Part shown: in pieces, positions 1 to 8,616 of the stretch
Layout of the letters: the number at the start of each line of letters is the position of its first letter
How positions within the stretch are numbered: position 1 is the stretch's first letter
Assembly: GCA_029932675.1 (NCBI GenBank)
Contig: JAOZPP010000015.1
Location: 1 to 50,837 of the forward strand
DNA length: 50,837 bases
DNA from: a bacterium
Lineage (GTDB): Bacteria > SM23-81 > DAOVCL01
Direction: 5' to 3'
Position numbers and translations under genes: made by a program
The notes under the pieces: model-generated
Database searches by the model: none
Seen by the model: the letters and a program-made list of their open reading frames with translations, nothing else
Told to the model about the DNA's origin: nothing

Positions 1-994
1 TTTCAAAGAACACATCCAAGGCCAATTTTGCCCCTTTGACTGTCAAACTTGGGCTCCAAGGAACTTCGGCCAGCACAACTGTATCTATATCTCCAATGTC
101 AACACCAATCTCAAGTGTCATAGTAGCAACGCAAACCCCACACTGAGTTTCCTTCATAAAACTCTCCGCTTCCTCACGAACTTGTTTACTTAAACTTCCA
201 TGATGAACAACGACTTTATCGTTACCCCACAATTTCATGCATTCTTTTGCAATATTTTCTACATTAGCTCTCTTATTACAGAAGATCAACAGTTTCCTTA
301 GTCTTTCTTCTCTTGCATAATTAAAGACCTCTTTAAGTGATCTAACAAGTGTATATTTAATTTCTCGTTTCCCAGGTGTCATAATAACTTCGAAGTCCTT
401 CAAATACCTGCCTCCAACATCTTCGGGATCAGCTATAGTAGCAGATAGAGCATAGATATTAAAATCAGTCTCTGCAAGGTGTTCTAATCTCCTCAAGAGT
501 ATTCGGAGTTGATCTCCCCGATAAGTATTATCAAGGAGATGGATCTCATCTAACACCACTGCTTTTATATTCTTGAAACTTAAAGGATATCTGCAGATTA
601 ACGAATCCAAAGACTCAGGAGTTATTATTAAAAAACTTGGAGGTTTGTGTGAATTAAATTGTGGTTTATCCCCAGTTCTTAATGACAATGAGATATCGAG
701 TTCGTCTAGTTGTTCTTTTAATCGATGATACATATCGTTTACTAACGCTCTAGTTGGAGAAACGTAGGGTATTGCCAAATCTATCCAGTTTTCTCCAAGA
801 CATCTCTCTACTAATGGCGCAACTACTGCCTCTGTTTTTCCGCTTGCCGTAGATGATACAATAATGGCGTTTCTTCCTTCTAAAACTATTGGGATTGTTT
901 TTAATTGAATTTGTCGGAGTTTCCCATATCTACCAAAAAATGTTACCCACGTTCGCTTCAGTTTCTTTTTCAATTCTAATTGATTTCTAATCAC
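1..994 (-). CDS. Lhr-like superfamily 2 DNA helicase, 3' end outside window
   Basis: Partial gene; 331 codons are visible and the frame runs off the window start. Start is GTG at 994, overlapping the previous gene's TGA by 4 bases (GTGA), so translation is probably coupled. Visible motifs: a Q-like RQIQ near residue 28, motif I ASGKT (50-54), PTRAL (80-84), TPES (125-128), DEIH box (149-152), SAT (184-186) and motif V TLEIGVDIG (293-301). This pattern fits ATP-driven Lhr/BrxHI-type helicases. Motif VI (Q-R-x-G-R) is not recognisable after motif V, where the frame reads SPSLTVKGAK. That could be divergence, or a frameshift just before the window edge. Its position at the end of an operon with two BrxD-like ATPases matches BREX- and Ter-type clusters, in which DUF2791 ATPases accompany a helicase. 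Family assignment is good; the biological role is inferred. Confidence 0.85.
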   Translation of the reverse strand, partial: MIRNQLELKKKLKRTWVTFFGRYGKLRQIQLKTIPIVLEGRNAIIVSSTASGKTEAVVAPLVERCLGENWIDLAIPYVSPTRALVNDMYHRLKEQLDELDISLSLRTGDKPQFNSHKPPSFLIITPESLDSLICRYPLSFKNIKAVVLDEIHLLDNTYRGDQLRILLRRLEHLAETDFNIYALSATIADPEDVGGRYLKDFEVIMTPGKREIKYTLVRSLKEVFNYAREERLRKLLIFCNKRANVENIAKECMKLWGNDKVVVHHGSLSKQVREEAESFMKETQCGVCVATMTLEIGVDIGDIDTVVLAEVPWSPSLTVKGAKLALDVFFE

Positions 995-2298
995 TTTAAC
1001 AGTTCCTCTATTGATTTATCAGAATGAAAACGCATAAGATCAAGGAGATCTATTATGCTTTTTATAAACATTCGAGTTTTATCTTTAGGTATCAAATCAT
1101 TAAAATAATTCGAATTCACATTTGCTTGGAAATCATATGCCCTTTGGTAGAGCTTGATAATATTACTCGAGATTTCTATTAAAGACCTCTCATCGAGATT
1201 TTCTAACTCAAAATTTTCTAGACTATTCAACGGCTCCTTATTTAGAACCCACGATGGAGCAAATGCAAAGACAATCTTAACATTGCACGGGATTTTCCAA
1301 ATAAATGATAACTGTTTATACCCACAATATTGGAGATCAGTATAATCACCCCACCACCCTTTGTATATTGGGTGCTCATAAAATTTCCCTTCTCGAACCT
1401 CTTTTAACAATAGCTCGTCATTATTAGCCATTAAAATAAGTCCTCTCAAAAAATTCCATGCTTTATTGTTTTGATATGATGAATACCAGTAATGATCAAC
1501 GCTCTCCGCTTCATCGAGCAATATTAAAAAACCATTCATCCCAAGTATATTTTTTACTGCCCAGCCTACGCCACTTAATAGATAACAATATATATTTGCA
1601 CAGGTAGAGTATTCATACATAGGTGGATAATAATACCAACTAGGCTTTCCCTCAATCCATTCCCAGGTATATTCACCATCAGTTCCATTTCTTATTTTTT
1701 CAACAGCTCTACCAAGATATTCATGACTGTTTGACTCATAAAAATACGCACTGCTTGCTATCTGTCTCAGAAATGCTCTAAAATCACCGTTTCGATGTCT
1801 AAATCTGAATGAGGAAATTATTTTTTCATAAATCACCTTAGGTTTATGAAAAGGTGCTTCATTAGGATCAAGTTCAATTATTGAAACAGCCCAATTATTA
1901 TTTAAAGCGAATGAATAAATATATTCTAAAAGGTGAGTTTTTCCTACACCGTATTCTCCGAGCATCGCCAAAACACCATCATTTTGATTATCCAGCCAAC
2001 TCTTAATTTGCTTTATTTCCTCTCCTCGTCCAAATGTAAATTTTTCCACATATTTATGGGGTACAACGCCTAATCTTAAAGCTTCTATAATTTGTCTTGC
2101 TTTGAATTGCTCTTTTGTGAGCACAGGCTCTAAAAGTCCATGCTTTGACAAAATAGGGGTTTCAGATAAAAATCTAACTTCGTCTCTTCTTACCCATCTG
2201 GTAATTTCATCTTCAAATTCTACGTATAGCTCAAATCCACTAAATCTTTTTTTTAGTATTTTCCCCTTTCCATAAGTTCTATGTTCTACTAATTGCAC
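991..2298 (-). CDS. BrxD/DUF2791-like P-loop ATPase with N-terminal SH3-like domain
   Basis: 435 residues. Residues 8-45 (YGKGKI, then VEFEDEITRWVRRDEV) resemble a small SH3/Tudor-type barrel like those at the N-termini of RapA-type enzymes. A P-loop ATPase follows: Walker A GEYGVGKT (114-121), a conserved-looking APFHK patch (148-152) shared with the next ATPase upstream, and Walker B FLILLDEAE (257-265). The rest is helical with many aromatic residues. The pattern fits the ATP-binding proteins of BREX type 2 (BrxD) and the DUF2791 ATPases described beside Ter-domain proteins and SF2 helicases. It probably uses ATP on or near DNA together with its neighbours. The previous gene ends 14 bases upstream and the helicase overlaps its stop. 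No PglZ or PglX partner is visible, so calling it complete BREX is not justified. Confidence 0.82.
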   Translation of the reverse strand: MQLVEHRTYGKGKILKKRFSGFELYVEFEDEITRWVRRDEVRFLSETPILSKHGLLEPVLTKEQFKARQIIEALRLGVVPHKYVEKFTFGRGEEIKQIKSWLDNQNDGVLAMLGEYGVGKTHLLEYIYSFALNNNWAVSIIELDPNEAPFHKPKVIYEKIISSFRFRHRNGDFRAFLRQIASSAYFYESNSHEYLGRAVEKIRNGTDGEYTWEWIEGKPSWYYYPPMYEYSTCANIYCYLLSGVGWAVKNILGMNGFLILLDEAESVDHYWYSSYQNNKAWNFLRGLILMANNDELLLKEVREGKFYEHPIYKGWWGDYTDLQYCGYKQLSFIWKIPCNVKIVFAFAPSWVLNKEPLNSLENFELENLDERSLIEISSNIIKLYQRAYDFQANVNSNYFNDLIPKDKTRMFIKSIIDLLDLMRFHSDKSIEELLK

Positions 2299-2312
2299 GT
2301 CACATCCCCTAT

Positions 2313-3560
2313 CTACATACCAATATCTTCTGATGTAACAGATTTACCAGTTTTACGTAATTTATGGAACGCTTTAATTATATTCTGAACAAATAGCCTT
2401 TTATAGCCGATTTCCAGTTTTCTTTCATAGGCAGCTTTCGCAATATTTTTTATTGTTTTTTCAAGTGTATCATTTTCAAATTTCACATTATAGGATATTT
2501 TATAAATTGTAGCCAATTTTTCGCCAATTTCCTCTAAAAGTTCAACTGGCTCTGTTGGTATATTCTCAAGATATATTTTAACCCCAGTAGGGTTTATTTC
2601 TGTATCAAAAACTGTTGATACTCTCTGACGTAAAGCTTCATAAATTTGTGCTCGTCCTTCAAAAAAATTCTCATCTGGCACTGCATAGAACCATATAGTA
2701 TTTTTGAAATTAGCATGTCCACATTCGTCTATCAGCTCTCTTAAATTATTCAAAAGGAGACCCTTTTGTGGGGAAGACATGCTTGGTGTTTGTTCGGCCT
2801 CATCCATAAGTCCAATAAGTCCGGCATATCCTATTTCTCTTACCCATTGAACAAGGGAACGAATCATTTTAAAGGCTGTGCTTTTATCAATCTTTTCAAA
2901 AATCTTAAAGCCCTTCAGCATATTTTTGAGTGGGTTCTCACCCTTTAACCACTGCATTATTAACGTAAAATCTTCCTCACGTTTTTCAGCTAAAGCTATA
3001 AACGCCTCCTTTACAGCATTTCTAAAACTTATGCTTTCATAAGGACCCATAGAAGAAGCATATGTATTGAGTTCTCTTAGTACGGTGTCTCCAGTTAGCT
3101 TTGCAGAAAGTTCTTGGTATTTCTCATTGTACCACTTCTTTATAACAGCCTCTATACCCCTATCATATCCTGATAAAAGCTCCTCAGGTGTTTGAGAGTA
3201 TATGAGATTTGCAACTATCGCCTTATAGACTTGCTCTAATTTATGGAATGGCGTTTGTTCAGGACTCAAGGTAATATAAGATGTAATGTAGTCATATTCC
3301 CATGCCAATTCCCTAATACAGTACAAAAAATGAGTTTTCCCCCCACCATATATACCAATTATCATTTTAAATGCTGAACCACCATCTCTTATGAAACTTT
3401 TAAGGTACTCCTCATCTATTGTATCGAGATAGACACCTAATCCTGCTGTGAAATACTGGAATCCATATTCTGGGGGATTTCCCTGCCCTCCAACTATCTC
3501 AATAATTTTTCTTGCGGTATTAGAATCTAACTTTTTATTCTGAATTCTATTCACATTCAT
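2313..3560 (-). CDS. BrxD/DUF2791-like P-loop ATPase
   Basis: 415 residues with ATG start; it overlaps the upstream gene by 4 bases. Walker A is GIYGGGKT (69-76), followed by an HFLY helix. The TPFHK patch (103-107) matches APFHK in the adjacent ATPase, and Walker B is GLIGLMDEAEQ (247-257). The GIYGGGKTHFLY-type P-loop is characteristic of the BREX ATP-binding (BrxD/DUF2791) family, and the length agrees with BrxD. Two related ATPases of similar length side by side suggest a hetero-oligomeric machine. The sequence is rich in lysine, isoleucine and AT-ending codons, unlike the GC-richer genes after 4652, which supports horizontal acquisition. A role in phage or plasmid defence is inferred from family and context. 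Confidence 0.85.
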   Translation of the reverse strand: MNVNRIQNKKLDSNTARKIIEIVGGQGNPPEYGFQYFTAGLGVYLDTIDEEYLKSFIRDGGSAFKMIIGIYGGGKTHFLYCIRELAWEYDYITSYITLSPEQTPFHKLEQVYKAIVANLIYSQTPEELLSGYDRGIEAVIKKWYNEKYQELSAKLTGDTVLRELNTYASSMGPYESISFRNAVKEAFIALAEKREEDFTLIMQWLKGENPLKNMLKGFKIFEKIDKSTAFKMIRSLVQWVREIGYAGLIGLMDEAEQTPSMSSPQKGLLLNNLRELIDECGHANFKNTIWFYAVPDENFFEGRAQIYEALRQRVSTVFDTEINPTGVKIYLENIPTEPVELLEEIGEKLATIYKISYNVKFENDTLEKTIKNIAKAAYERKLEIGYKRLFVQNIIKAFHKLRKTGKSVTSEDIGM

Positions 3561-4411
3561 GATATCGCCTCCCTAAATTTAATATGAGATATATAATTAC
3601 CATCACCCTTTTCACCAGAGGGAATCCAGAGAAAATCCGATTTTCGTCTAGTATATGCTCGTGTTGCAGTAATTAGACTCAGTTCTTTACCATCGAATTT
3701 TCTTTCTTTTAATCTGTGAAGATCATAACTAAAGAAAACACGACCATATTCCCTGTAGTTATCTTTTATGGGATTTGTTCTAAATTTTTTATCCTGATTC
3801 AGAAATGCAAATTCAAAAAGAATGTTCGAAATAGCAATTTGATCACCCATTTTTTTATTCTGGCGATAAACAGCAATTTTATATGCCTCATACAACTTTG
3901 ATAGAAACATCTCATCGTTAAATTGCCACTGTGTGATTTTGGCGTGAACAATTTTCAGCTTTTTAACCACCTCTTCTGGGTTTAGTTCACATATCCCTAA
4001 TTTCTCCTGCTGGGGGCCATACCATATTAAAACTCTAAAGCTGTCTAAATCCACTTCAAGGGTATAGAAGGATACCTTAAGCAAAGGGTAGTGTCCTCTT
4101 AATTCGAAACCCAGTTTTTCCATTTCATTTTCTAACTTCTGCCCGAAAGTTTTCTTTACATCTTCCTCCCATCTAGGAATCTTTGATTTTATACTCTCCA
4201 AATGTCGCTCGATTTCTTCCTTTACGAAATCATCTAATTTGCTCCGTTTCAATGCTTTTTCAATTTTGATCATCTCTTGTTTTATTTTATACAAATTGTT
4301 TAAGGGAGTGTGACGCAACTTCCCAACATCCCTAAAGGTTTTTAATAAATTTTGTAAGTTGACTTTTTCATCTGAAATCAATTTTGTAATTTTTCTCTCA
4401 TTTTCTTTCAT
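3557..4411 (-). CDS. Uncharacterised coiled-coil protein, first gene of ATPase/helicase operon
   Basis: 284 residues; I do not recognise a named family. Residues 1-110 are strongly charged with heptad-like leucine spacing, suggesting a coiled coil. The remainder (from about FELRGHYPLLKV, 121) is mixed alpha/beta with hydrophobic strands. There is no signal peptide, membrane segment or obvious catalytic motif. Start ATG at 4411 is preceded by GAGGTGG, a good ribosome-binding site. It overlaps the BrxD-like ATPase by 4 bases, so it is probably an obligate partner. By position it could be the sensor, adaptor or DNA-binding subunit, but nothing in the sequence settles this. An attC-like hairpin lies about 55 bases upstream. 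Confidence 0.75.
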   Translation of the reverse strand: MKENERKITKLISDEKVNLQNLLKTFRDVGKLRHTPLNNLYKIKQEMIKIEKALKRSKLDDFVKEEIERHLESIKSKIPRWEEDVKKTFGQKLENEMEKLGFELRGHYPLLKVSFYTLEVDLDSFRVLIWYGPQQEKLGICELNPEEVVKKLKIVHAKITQWQFNDEMFLSKLYEAYKIAVYRQNKKMGDQIAISNILFEFAFLNQDKKFRTNPIKDNYREYGRVFFSYDLHRLKERKFDGKELSLITATRAYTRRKSDFLWIPSGEKGDGNYISHIKFREAIS

Positions 4412-4466
4412 ATTGCTGCCACCTCAATTAATACACTCATGTTTTCAGGTTTAAAGTCACCGTTTC

Positions 4467-4532
4467 GCCTAACGGGCGGCAGATAAGCGAAGTTGGGAGG
4501 GCGAAAGCGGAATCGCTTACCTGTTCATAGGC
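4467..4532. repeat. attC-like imperfect hairpin upstream of the AT-rich operon
   Basis: The element begins with GCCTAAC (4467-4473), matching the integron core site RYYYAAC. An 11-bp arm CAGATAAGCGA (4480-4490) pairs with TCGCTTACCTG (4513-4523) with one mismatch. The far end reads GTT-CAT-AGGC, which is the partner core GTTAGGC with three extra bases. Read on the minus strand, the GTTAGGC core is followed within about 60 bases by the 3557-4411 gene, as a cassette would be. The rest of 4412-4651 holds no gene I can support. Alternative: an unrelated mobile hairpin. Confidence 0.4.
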
Positions 4533-4651
4533 AAAGTGACGCTAGCCACCACTTTAGCGTGATAGCTTATACGAACTCTGAAACTCGGTTACACCTCGGC
4601 TTCACGGTATGCAAATACCATTCTGCTATCTAATCCTGTTTCATTCCAACC

Positions 4652-6718
4652 CTACCCCTTCTGCCTCCCTAAGAGGACCTCTATGGCCAGGATGCCCAGG
4701 ACCAGCCAAAGGGCTGTCCGCCAGAGTTCCCTCCCATACCTTGCCTTTCGCACCTCCTCCTCCAGGTCTGCCTTCCAGGGGATGAAGAAGGTCTCCCCTC
4801 CCCTGATCAGTTCCTTTACTTCCTTGGGCTTTAGCTGGGAGGGATCTGATTCCCTGGGGTCGGGGTTGACCGAAAAGATCCCTATCTCCCTTTCATCGGC
4901 GAAGAGTCTCCATATTCCCTTTTCGGCAGGTTCAGGGATGCGGATGAGGAAGTTTGCCCCTCGGAGGAGAGGCTTTAGGGCCATCTTCTCCCCATTAGGG
5001 CGCAGGCAGGTTATCTTTCCCTCTCTCCTCTTGAGGGAGATCTCTACTGGATTGCCTATAATGTTCTCCTTAGATAATTGAAAACTGCCTGCGGCCAAAT
5101 ACCTCACCACCCTCTGGAGAAAGGGGACGATGAACCCTGATCGGGGAAGCTCCGACCAACCGAGGTCAAGTGCTGAAGTGAAGACTATAACCCTCCCTCT
5201 CCCCAACCTTCCCTCCACCAGAGCAGGGAGACCATTGGAGAACCAGGCCAACCCTTGGCTCCCCTTCTTTATCTCCCCTTGATAGGCTAAGTAGGAGGAG
5301 GGAAAGCTGATCTTCTTTCCCTGAAATATGCTGAATATGGGATGGGAATAGTTAAGCTTCTCCAAGGAGAAATAGATATCCTTCTGGTGGGGAATACCCA
5401 CCAGCGGACCCAAGGTCACGGGGGAAATCTCGCTGAAAGGCCCTTGATTGAAGAAACGAGGATCTATCCCCTCTCCCAAGGAGATGAACAACCCTCCCCC
5501 TTCTCGCAAAAACTCCTTGATTGCCGCCACCCGATCGGGGTTGAGGTTGCCCACATTGGCTAAGGCCACCACATCGAAGTCGGAGAGAAGGAACCCGGAG
5601 AGCTCTCCCGCCTCACAGGGAGTTGGCTCCACCGAGAACTTCCCCTCCTGCAGAGGATTCAGGGCTAACTGAAGATAGAAGATATCCTCCCTCATCCCCC
5701 CTACACAGAGGACCTTGATCCTCTCCGGGATGGTGAAGTTGAAGTACCTCCTATTGTCTCCCTTCAGTTCGTCATCGGGTAGTTGGACCCATCCCCAATG
5801 GCTTCCTCCCCCCTCTGGGGTTAGATCGAACTTTATCTGCCCTTCGCCACCGGCCTTGAGGTCGATGTTCTTCTGATCCATCCTTTTCCCATCCAAGAAA
5901 AGCTCCGCGGTCAGGTTGACAAAGGGAGAGGAAGAATTGTTCTTCACTACGGCAACCAGTTCCAGTGGTTTCCCCTCCTCCATTATCCCCCCCCCAACCA
6001 GGTTGAGGGATTTGATCAGTGCATTTCTGGGCTTGGTCTGCTCTGGATAGATGAGATACAACCTTACCCCGGAGGGGATCTCCAAGCCCCTGGCAAAGAG
6101 CTTCCCCCATCCATACCTGCGCAGATCGGTGATTAGGTAGATCTCCCGGTTGAGATTTTGGGAGCGGGAGAGGATGGAGATTGCCTCATTGAGTGCTTCC
6201 TTGAGATCTGTTCCCCCATCGGAGAGTTCGAGCCTTGTTAGCCCCTTTCTCACCAAAGAGAGATTATGAGTAGGGGAAGGAAGAAGAGGGTGGGGATGGT
6301 CGGAGAAGCTGATTAGATCAGCCTCATCTCCCTCCTTAAGCATTCCAAGGACGGTCTCCCCCTTGGCCTTTGCCTCGCGGAAGAGTCCGCCAGCTCCCAT
6401 GCTCAAGGAGTTGTCCACCAGGATTACCGCCGATATCTTAGCGTGTGCTCCCACCAGCCCGGAGAGTACCCCCTTCAGTGCTGGGCGGGCGAAGGCCAGG
6501 GCTAAGAGGAGAAGGGCTAAGGTTCTCAGGATAAGGAGAATTATCTGCCTTATCCGCACCCTTTTCATCCTCGTCTTCTGCAGAAGCCTAAGATACCTCA
6601 GGGTGCTGAAGTAGACCTTCCTTACCTTTTCCCGGTTTAGGAGATGAATGAGAAGGGGGAGAACGGCCACAGATAGGGCGAAGAGGAAGGCCGTGTTCAG
6701 GAAGGTGAGATTAAACAT
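4652..6718 (-). CDS. BatA-like membrane protein with von Willebrand A domain
   Basis: 688 residues. The N-terminal BatA (aerotolerance regulator) domain has two membrane helices (about 5-28 and 57-80) flanking the typical HLLNREK and KVRKVYFSTLRYL segments. A VWA domain follows with a MIDAS-like motif DNSLSMG (about 102-108). The middle is a CARDB/Ig-like stretch, then a class I glutamine-amidotransferase-like fold (from about VLCVGG, 336). A C-terminal helix (ALWLVLGILAIEVLL) anchors it again. Members of this group sit in the inner membrane beside MoxR and DUF58 proteins and are thought to help assemble or mature envelope or redox complexes. It follows the DUF58 gene by 6 bases and is the last gene of the unit. 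Confidence 0.85.
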   Translation of the reverse strand: MFNLTFLNTAFLFALSVAVLPLLIHLLNREKVRKVYFSTLRYLRLLQKTRMKRVRIRQIILLILRTLALLLLALAFARPALKGVLSGLVGAHAKISAVILVDNSLSMGAGGLFREAKAKGETVLGMLKEGDEADLISFSDHPHPLLPSPTHNLSLVRKGLTRLELSDGGTDLKEALNEAISILSRSQNLNREIYLITDLRRYGWGKLFARGLEIPSGVRLYLIYPEQTKPRNALIKSLNLVGGGIMEEGKPLELVAVVKNNSSSPFVNLTAELFLDGKRMDQKNIDLKAGGEGQIKFDLTPEGGGSHWGWVQLPDDELKGDNRRYFNFTIPERIKVLCVGGMREDIFYLQLALNPLQEGKFSVEPTPCEAGELSGFLLSDFDVVALANVGNLNPDRVAAIKEFLREGGGLFISLGEGIDPRFFNQGPFSEISPVTLGPLVGIPHQKDIYFSLEKLNYSHPIFSIFQGKKISFPSSYLAYQGEIKKGSQGLAWFSNGLPALVEGRLGRGRVIVFTSALDLGWSELPRSGFIVPFLQRVVRYLAAGSFQLSKENIIGNPVEISLKRREGKITCLRPNGEKMALKPLLRGANFLIRIPEPAEKGIWRLFADEREIGIFSVNPDPRESDPSQLKPKEVKELIRGGETFFIPWKADLEEEVRKARYGRELWRTALWLVLGILAIEVLLGRQKG

Positions 6719-6724
6719 CGGCTC

Positions 6725-7621
6725 TTAAAAGAGGTGTTTCCTCTTCTGTAGGTAGGCAAAGAGGGCATAATCCAGCGGCACCGAGGTGTCCATAGCCACA
6801 TACTCTATCTTGCCCTCCCCACACTTGGCCTTATAGAGCTGAACCAGGTCTCTGATCTGCTCCTGATAATTCTTCCTTATCTGCCAAGGTTGGGTGAGGA
6901 TCTCCTCTCCGGTCTCCATATCCACAAATATGGCCTCCCTCTGATAGGTGAAGCTCTTCTCCATGGGATCCAGGATGTGGAAGACTATAACCTCATTTTT
7001 TTTATATCTGAAATGCTTTAGGCCCATAAGGATATCTTCCGGCTCAGAGAAGAGATCGGAGATGATCACCACCAACCCCCTCCTCCTTATCCTCTCCGCC
7101 AACTGATGAAAGGTGGAGCTCACCTGAGTGGTATGGGATGGCTTCAGTTTCACCAACTCCTTCAAAAGATCATGCAGATGGCTTCTGGCCGAGCGGGGAG
7201 GGAGGTAGCTGCGCATCCCCTCATCGAAGATGGCCAAGCCCACAGCATCCTTCTGTTTGAGCATCAGGTAGCCGAGGGCTGCCGCCAGGTAGGAGCCATA
7301 TTCTAACTTCGTTATGCCGTTTGATCTATAGCCCATAGAGGCACTGGCATCTAAGAGGATATAGGCCTTAAGGTTTGTCTCCTCCTCATATTCCTTGATG
7401 TAGTAGCGGTCGGTTTTGGCATATACCTTCCAGTCGATGTCCCTGATGGGATCGCCAGGCATATACTGGCGATGCTCGGCAAACTCCACGGAGAAGCCAT
7501 GGTAAGGGCTGCGGTGCAGACCAATGAGAAAGCCCTCTACCACAAACCTGGCCTTCATCTCCATCTTAGAGAGCTGGGAGAGAAACTGGGGGGAAAGAAA
7601 TTTACGGTAGTCCTGAGCCAT
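6725..7621 (-). CDS. DUF58 protein (VWA-like)
   Basis: 298 residues. The DUF58 signature is clear: the GDPIRDIDWKVYAKT block around residues 76-90, followed by a VWA-like core with LLDASASMGY (about 108-117). There is no membrane segment, so it is probably cytosolic and peripheral. It sits between moxR and the BatA-like gene in the classic MoxR-DUF58-VWA arrangement, with its ATG overlapping the MoxR stop by one base (TAATG). The family is thought to act with the MoxR ATPase as a metal-dependent chaperone-like complex. Exact substrates are unknown. Confidence 0.9.
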   Translation of the reverse strand: MAQDYRKFLSPQFLSQLSKMEMKARFVVEGFLIGLHRSPYHGFSVEFAEHRQYMPGDPIRDIDWKVYAKTDRYYIKEYEEETNLKAYILLDASASMGYRSNGITKLEYGSYLAAALGYLMLKQKDAVGLAIFDEGMRSYLPPRSARSHLHDLLKELVKLKPSHTTQVSSTFHQLAERIRRRGLVVIISDLFSEPEDILMGLKHFRYKKNEVIVFHILDPMEKSFTYQREAIFVDMETGEEILTQPWQIRKNYQEQIRDLVQLYKAKCGEGKIEYVAMDTSVPLDYALFAYLQKRKHLF

Positions 7622-8616
7622 TATTCCTCCACCACCTCCAAAAGCCTATCCACGATCTGATCTGTATTCACCCCATCGGCCTCAGCAGTGAAGGAGGTAA
7701 CTATGCGGTGCCTGAGGACAGGTTTAGCCACGGCCCTGATATCTTCACAAGAAGGGGAATAACGGCCATCAAGGACCGCCTTGGTCTTGGCCCCCAAGAT
7801 CATATATTGGGAGGCACGGGGGCCGGCCCCCCAGCTTACCCAGTTCTTAATGAAGTCGGGGACCTCATCTTCAACAGGCCTTGTCTTCCTGGCCAACTTC
7901 ACCGCATAGCTGATTACATGGTCGGAGACGGGAACCCTCCTCACCAAGGACTGGAGCCCCACGATTTCATCCGCCCGCATCACCGGAGAGAGCTCCTGGG
8001 AATAGGCACTGGTCGTTGTCTTCACAATTAGGTTTTCCTCCTCGTTCGAGGGGTAGTTCACATAGATGTTGAACATAAACCGGTCCAACTGGGCCTCGGG
8101 GAGAGGATATGTCCCTTCCTGCTCTATGGGGTTCTGAGTGGCCAGCACATAGAAGGGCTCCTCCAGCTTATAGGTAACCCCCGCAGCGGTGACCTCATGC
8201 TCCTGCATAGCCTGGAGGAGGGCAGCCTGGGTCTTGGGAGGGGTGCGGTTTATCTCATCGGCCAAGATGATGTTAGCAAATATAGGCCCTTTAACGAATT
8301 TAAAACCCCTTCTTCCAGTGGTCTTGTCCTCCTCAATTATCTCCGTTCCAGTAATGTCCGAGGGCATAAGGTCTGGGGTAAACTGAATCCTCTGGAATTT
8401 CAAATCAAGTATCCGGGAAAGGGTGCTGATCATCAGGGTCTTGGCCAAACCCGGGACACCGATGAGCAGGCAATGGCCTCCCGCAAGAAGGGCAATGAGG
8501 AGTTCCTCAATGACCTGATCCTGGCCGACAATGACCTTTCCCATCTCCTTTATAATCCGATCCCGCGCCTGGGCTAATCTCTCCACAGCTTTCAGATCCT
8601 CTCTTTCCTCTGCCAT
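7621..8616 (-). CDS. MoxR-family AAA+ ATPase
   Basis: 331 residues from the preferred start at 8616, which follows GGAGG at 5-base spacing. The frame stays open back to 8808, but the extra N-terminus has no family resemblance. Walker A is the MoxR-type GVPGLAKT, Walker B is ILADEINR, and sensor 1 lies in LATQNP, with a C-terminal lid domain. MoxR ATPases remodel or load cofactors into partner complexes, usually with DUF58 and VWA proteins, both encoded immediately downstream here. Length fits the family (about 320-335). Confidence 0.92.
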   Translation of the reverse strand: MAEEREDLKAVERLAQARDRIIKEMGKVIVGQDQVIEELLIALLAGGHCLLIGVPGLAKTLMISTLSRILDLKFQRIQFTPDLMPSDITGTEIIEEDKTTGRRGFKFVKGPIFANIILADEINRTPPKTQAALLQAMQEHEVTAAGVTYKLEEPFYVLATQNPIEQEGTYPLPEAQLDRFMFNIYVNYPSNEEENLIVKTTTSAYSQELSPVMRADEIVGLQSLVRRVPVSDHVISYAVKLARKTRPVEDEVPDFIKNWVSWGAGPRASQYMILGAKTKAVLDGRYSPSCEDIRAVAKPVLRHRIVTSFTAEADGVNTDQIVDRLLEVVEE

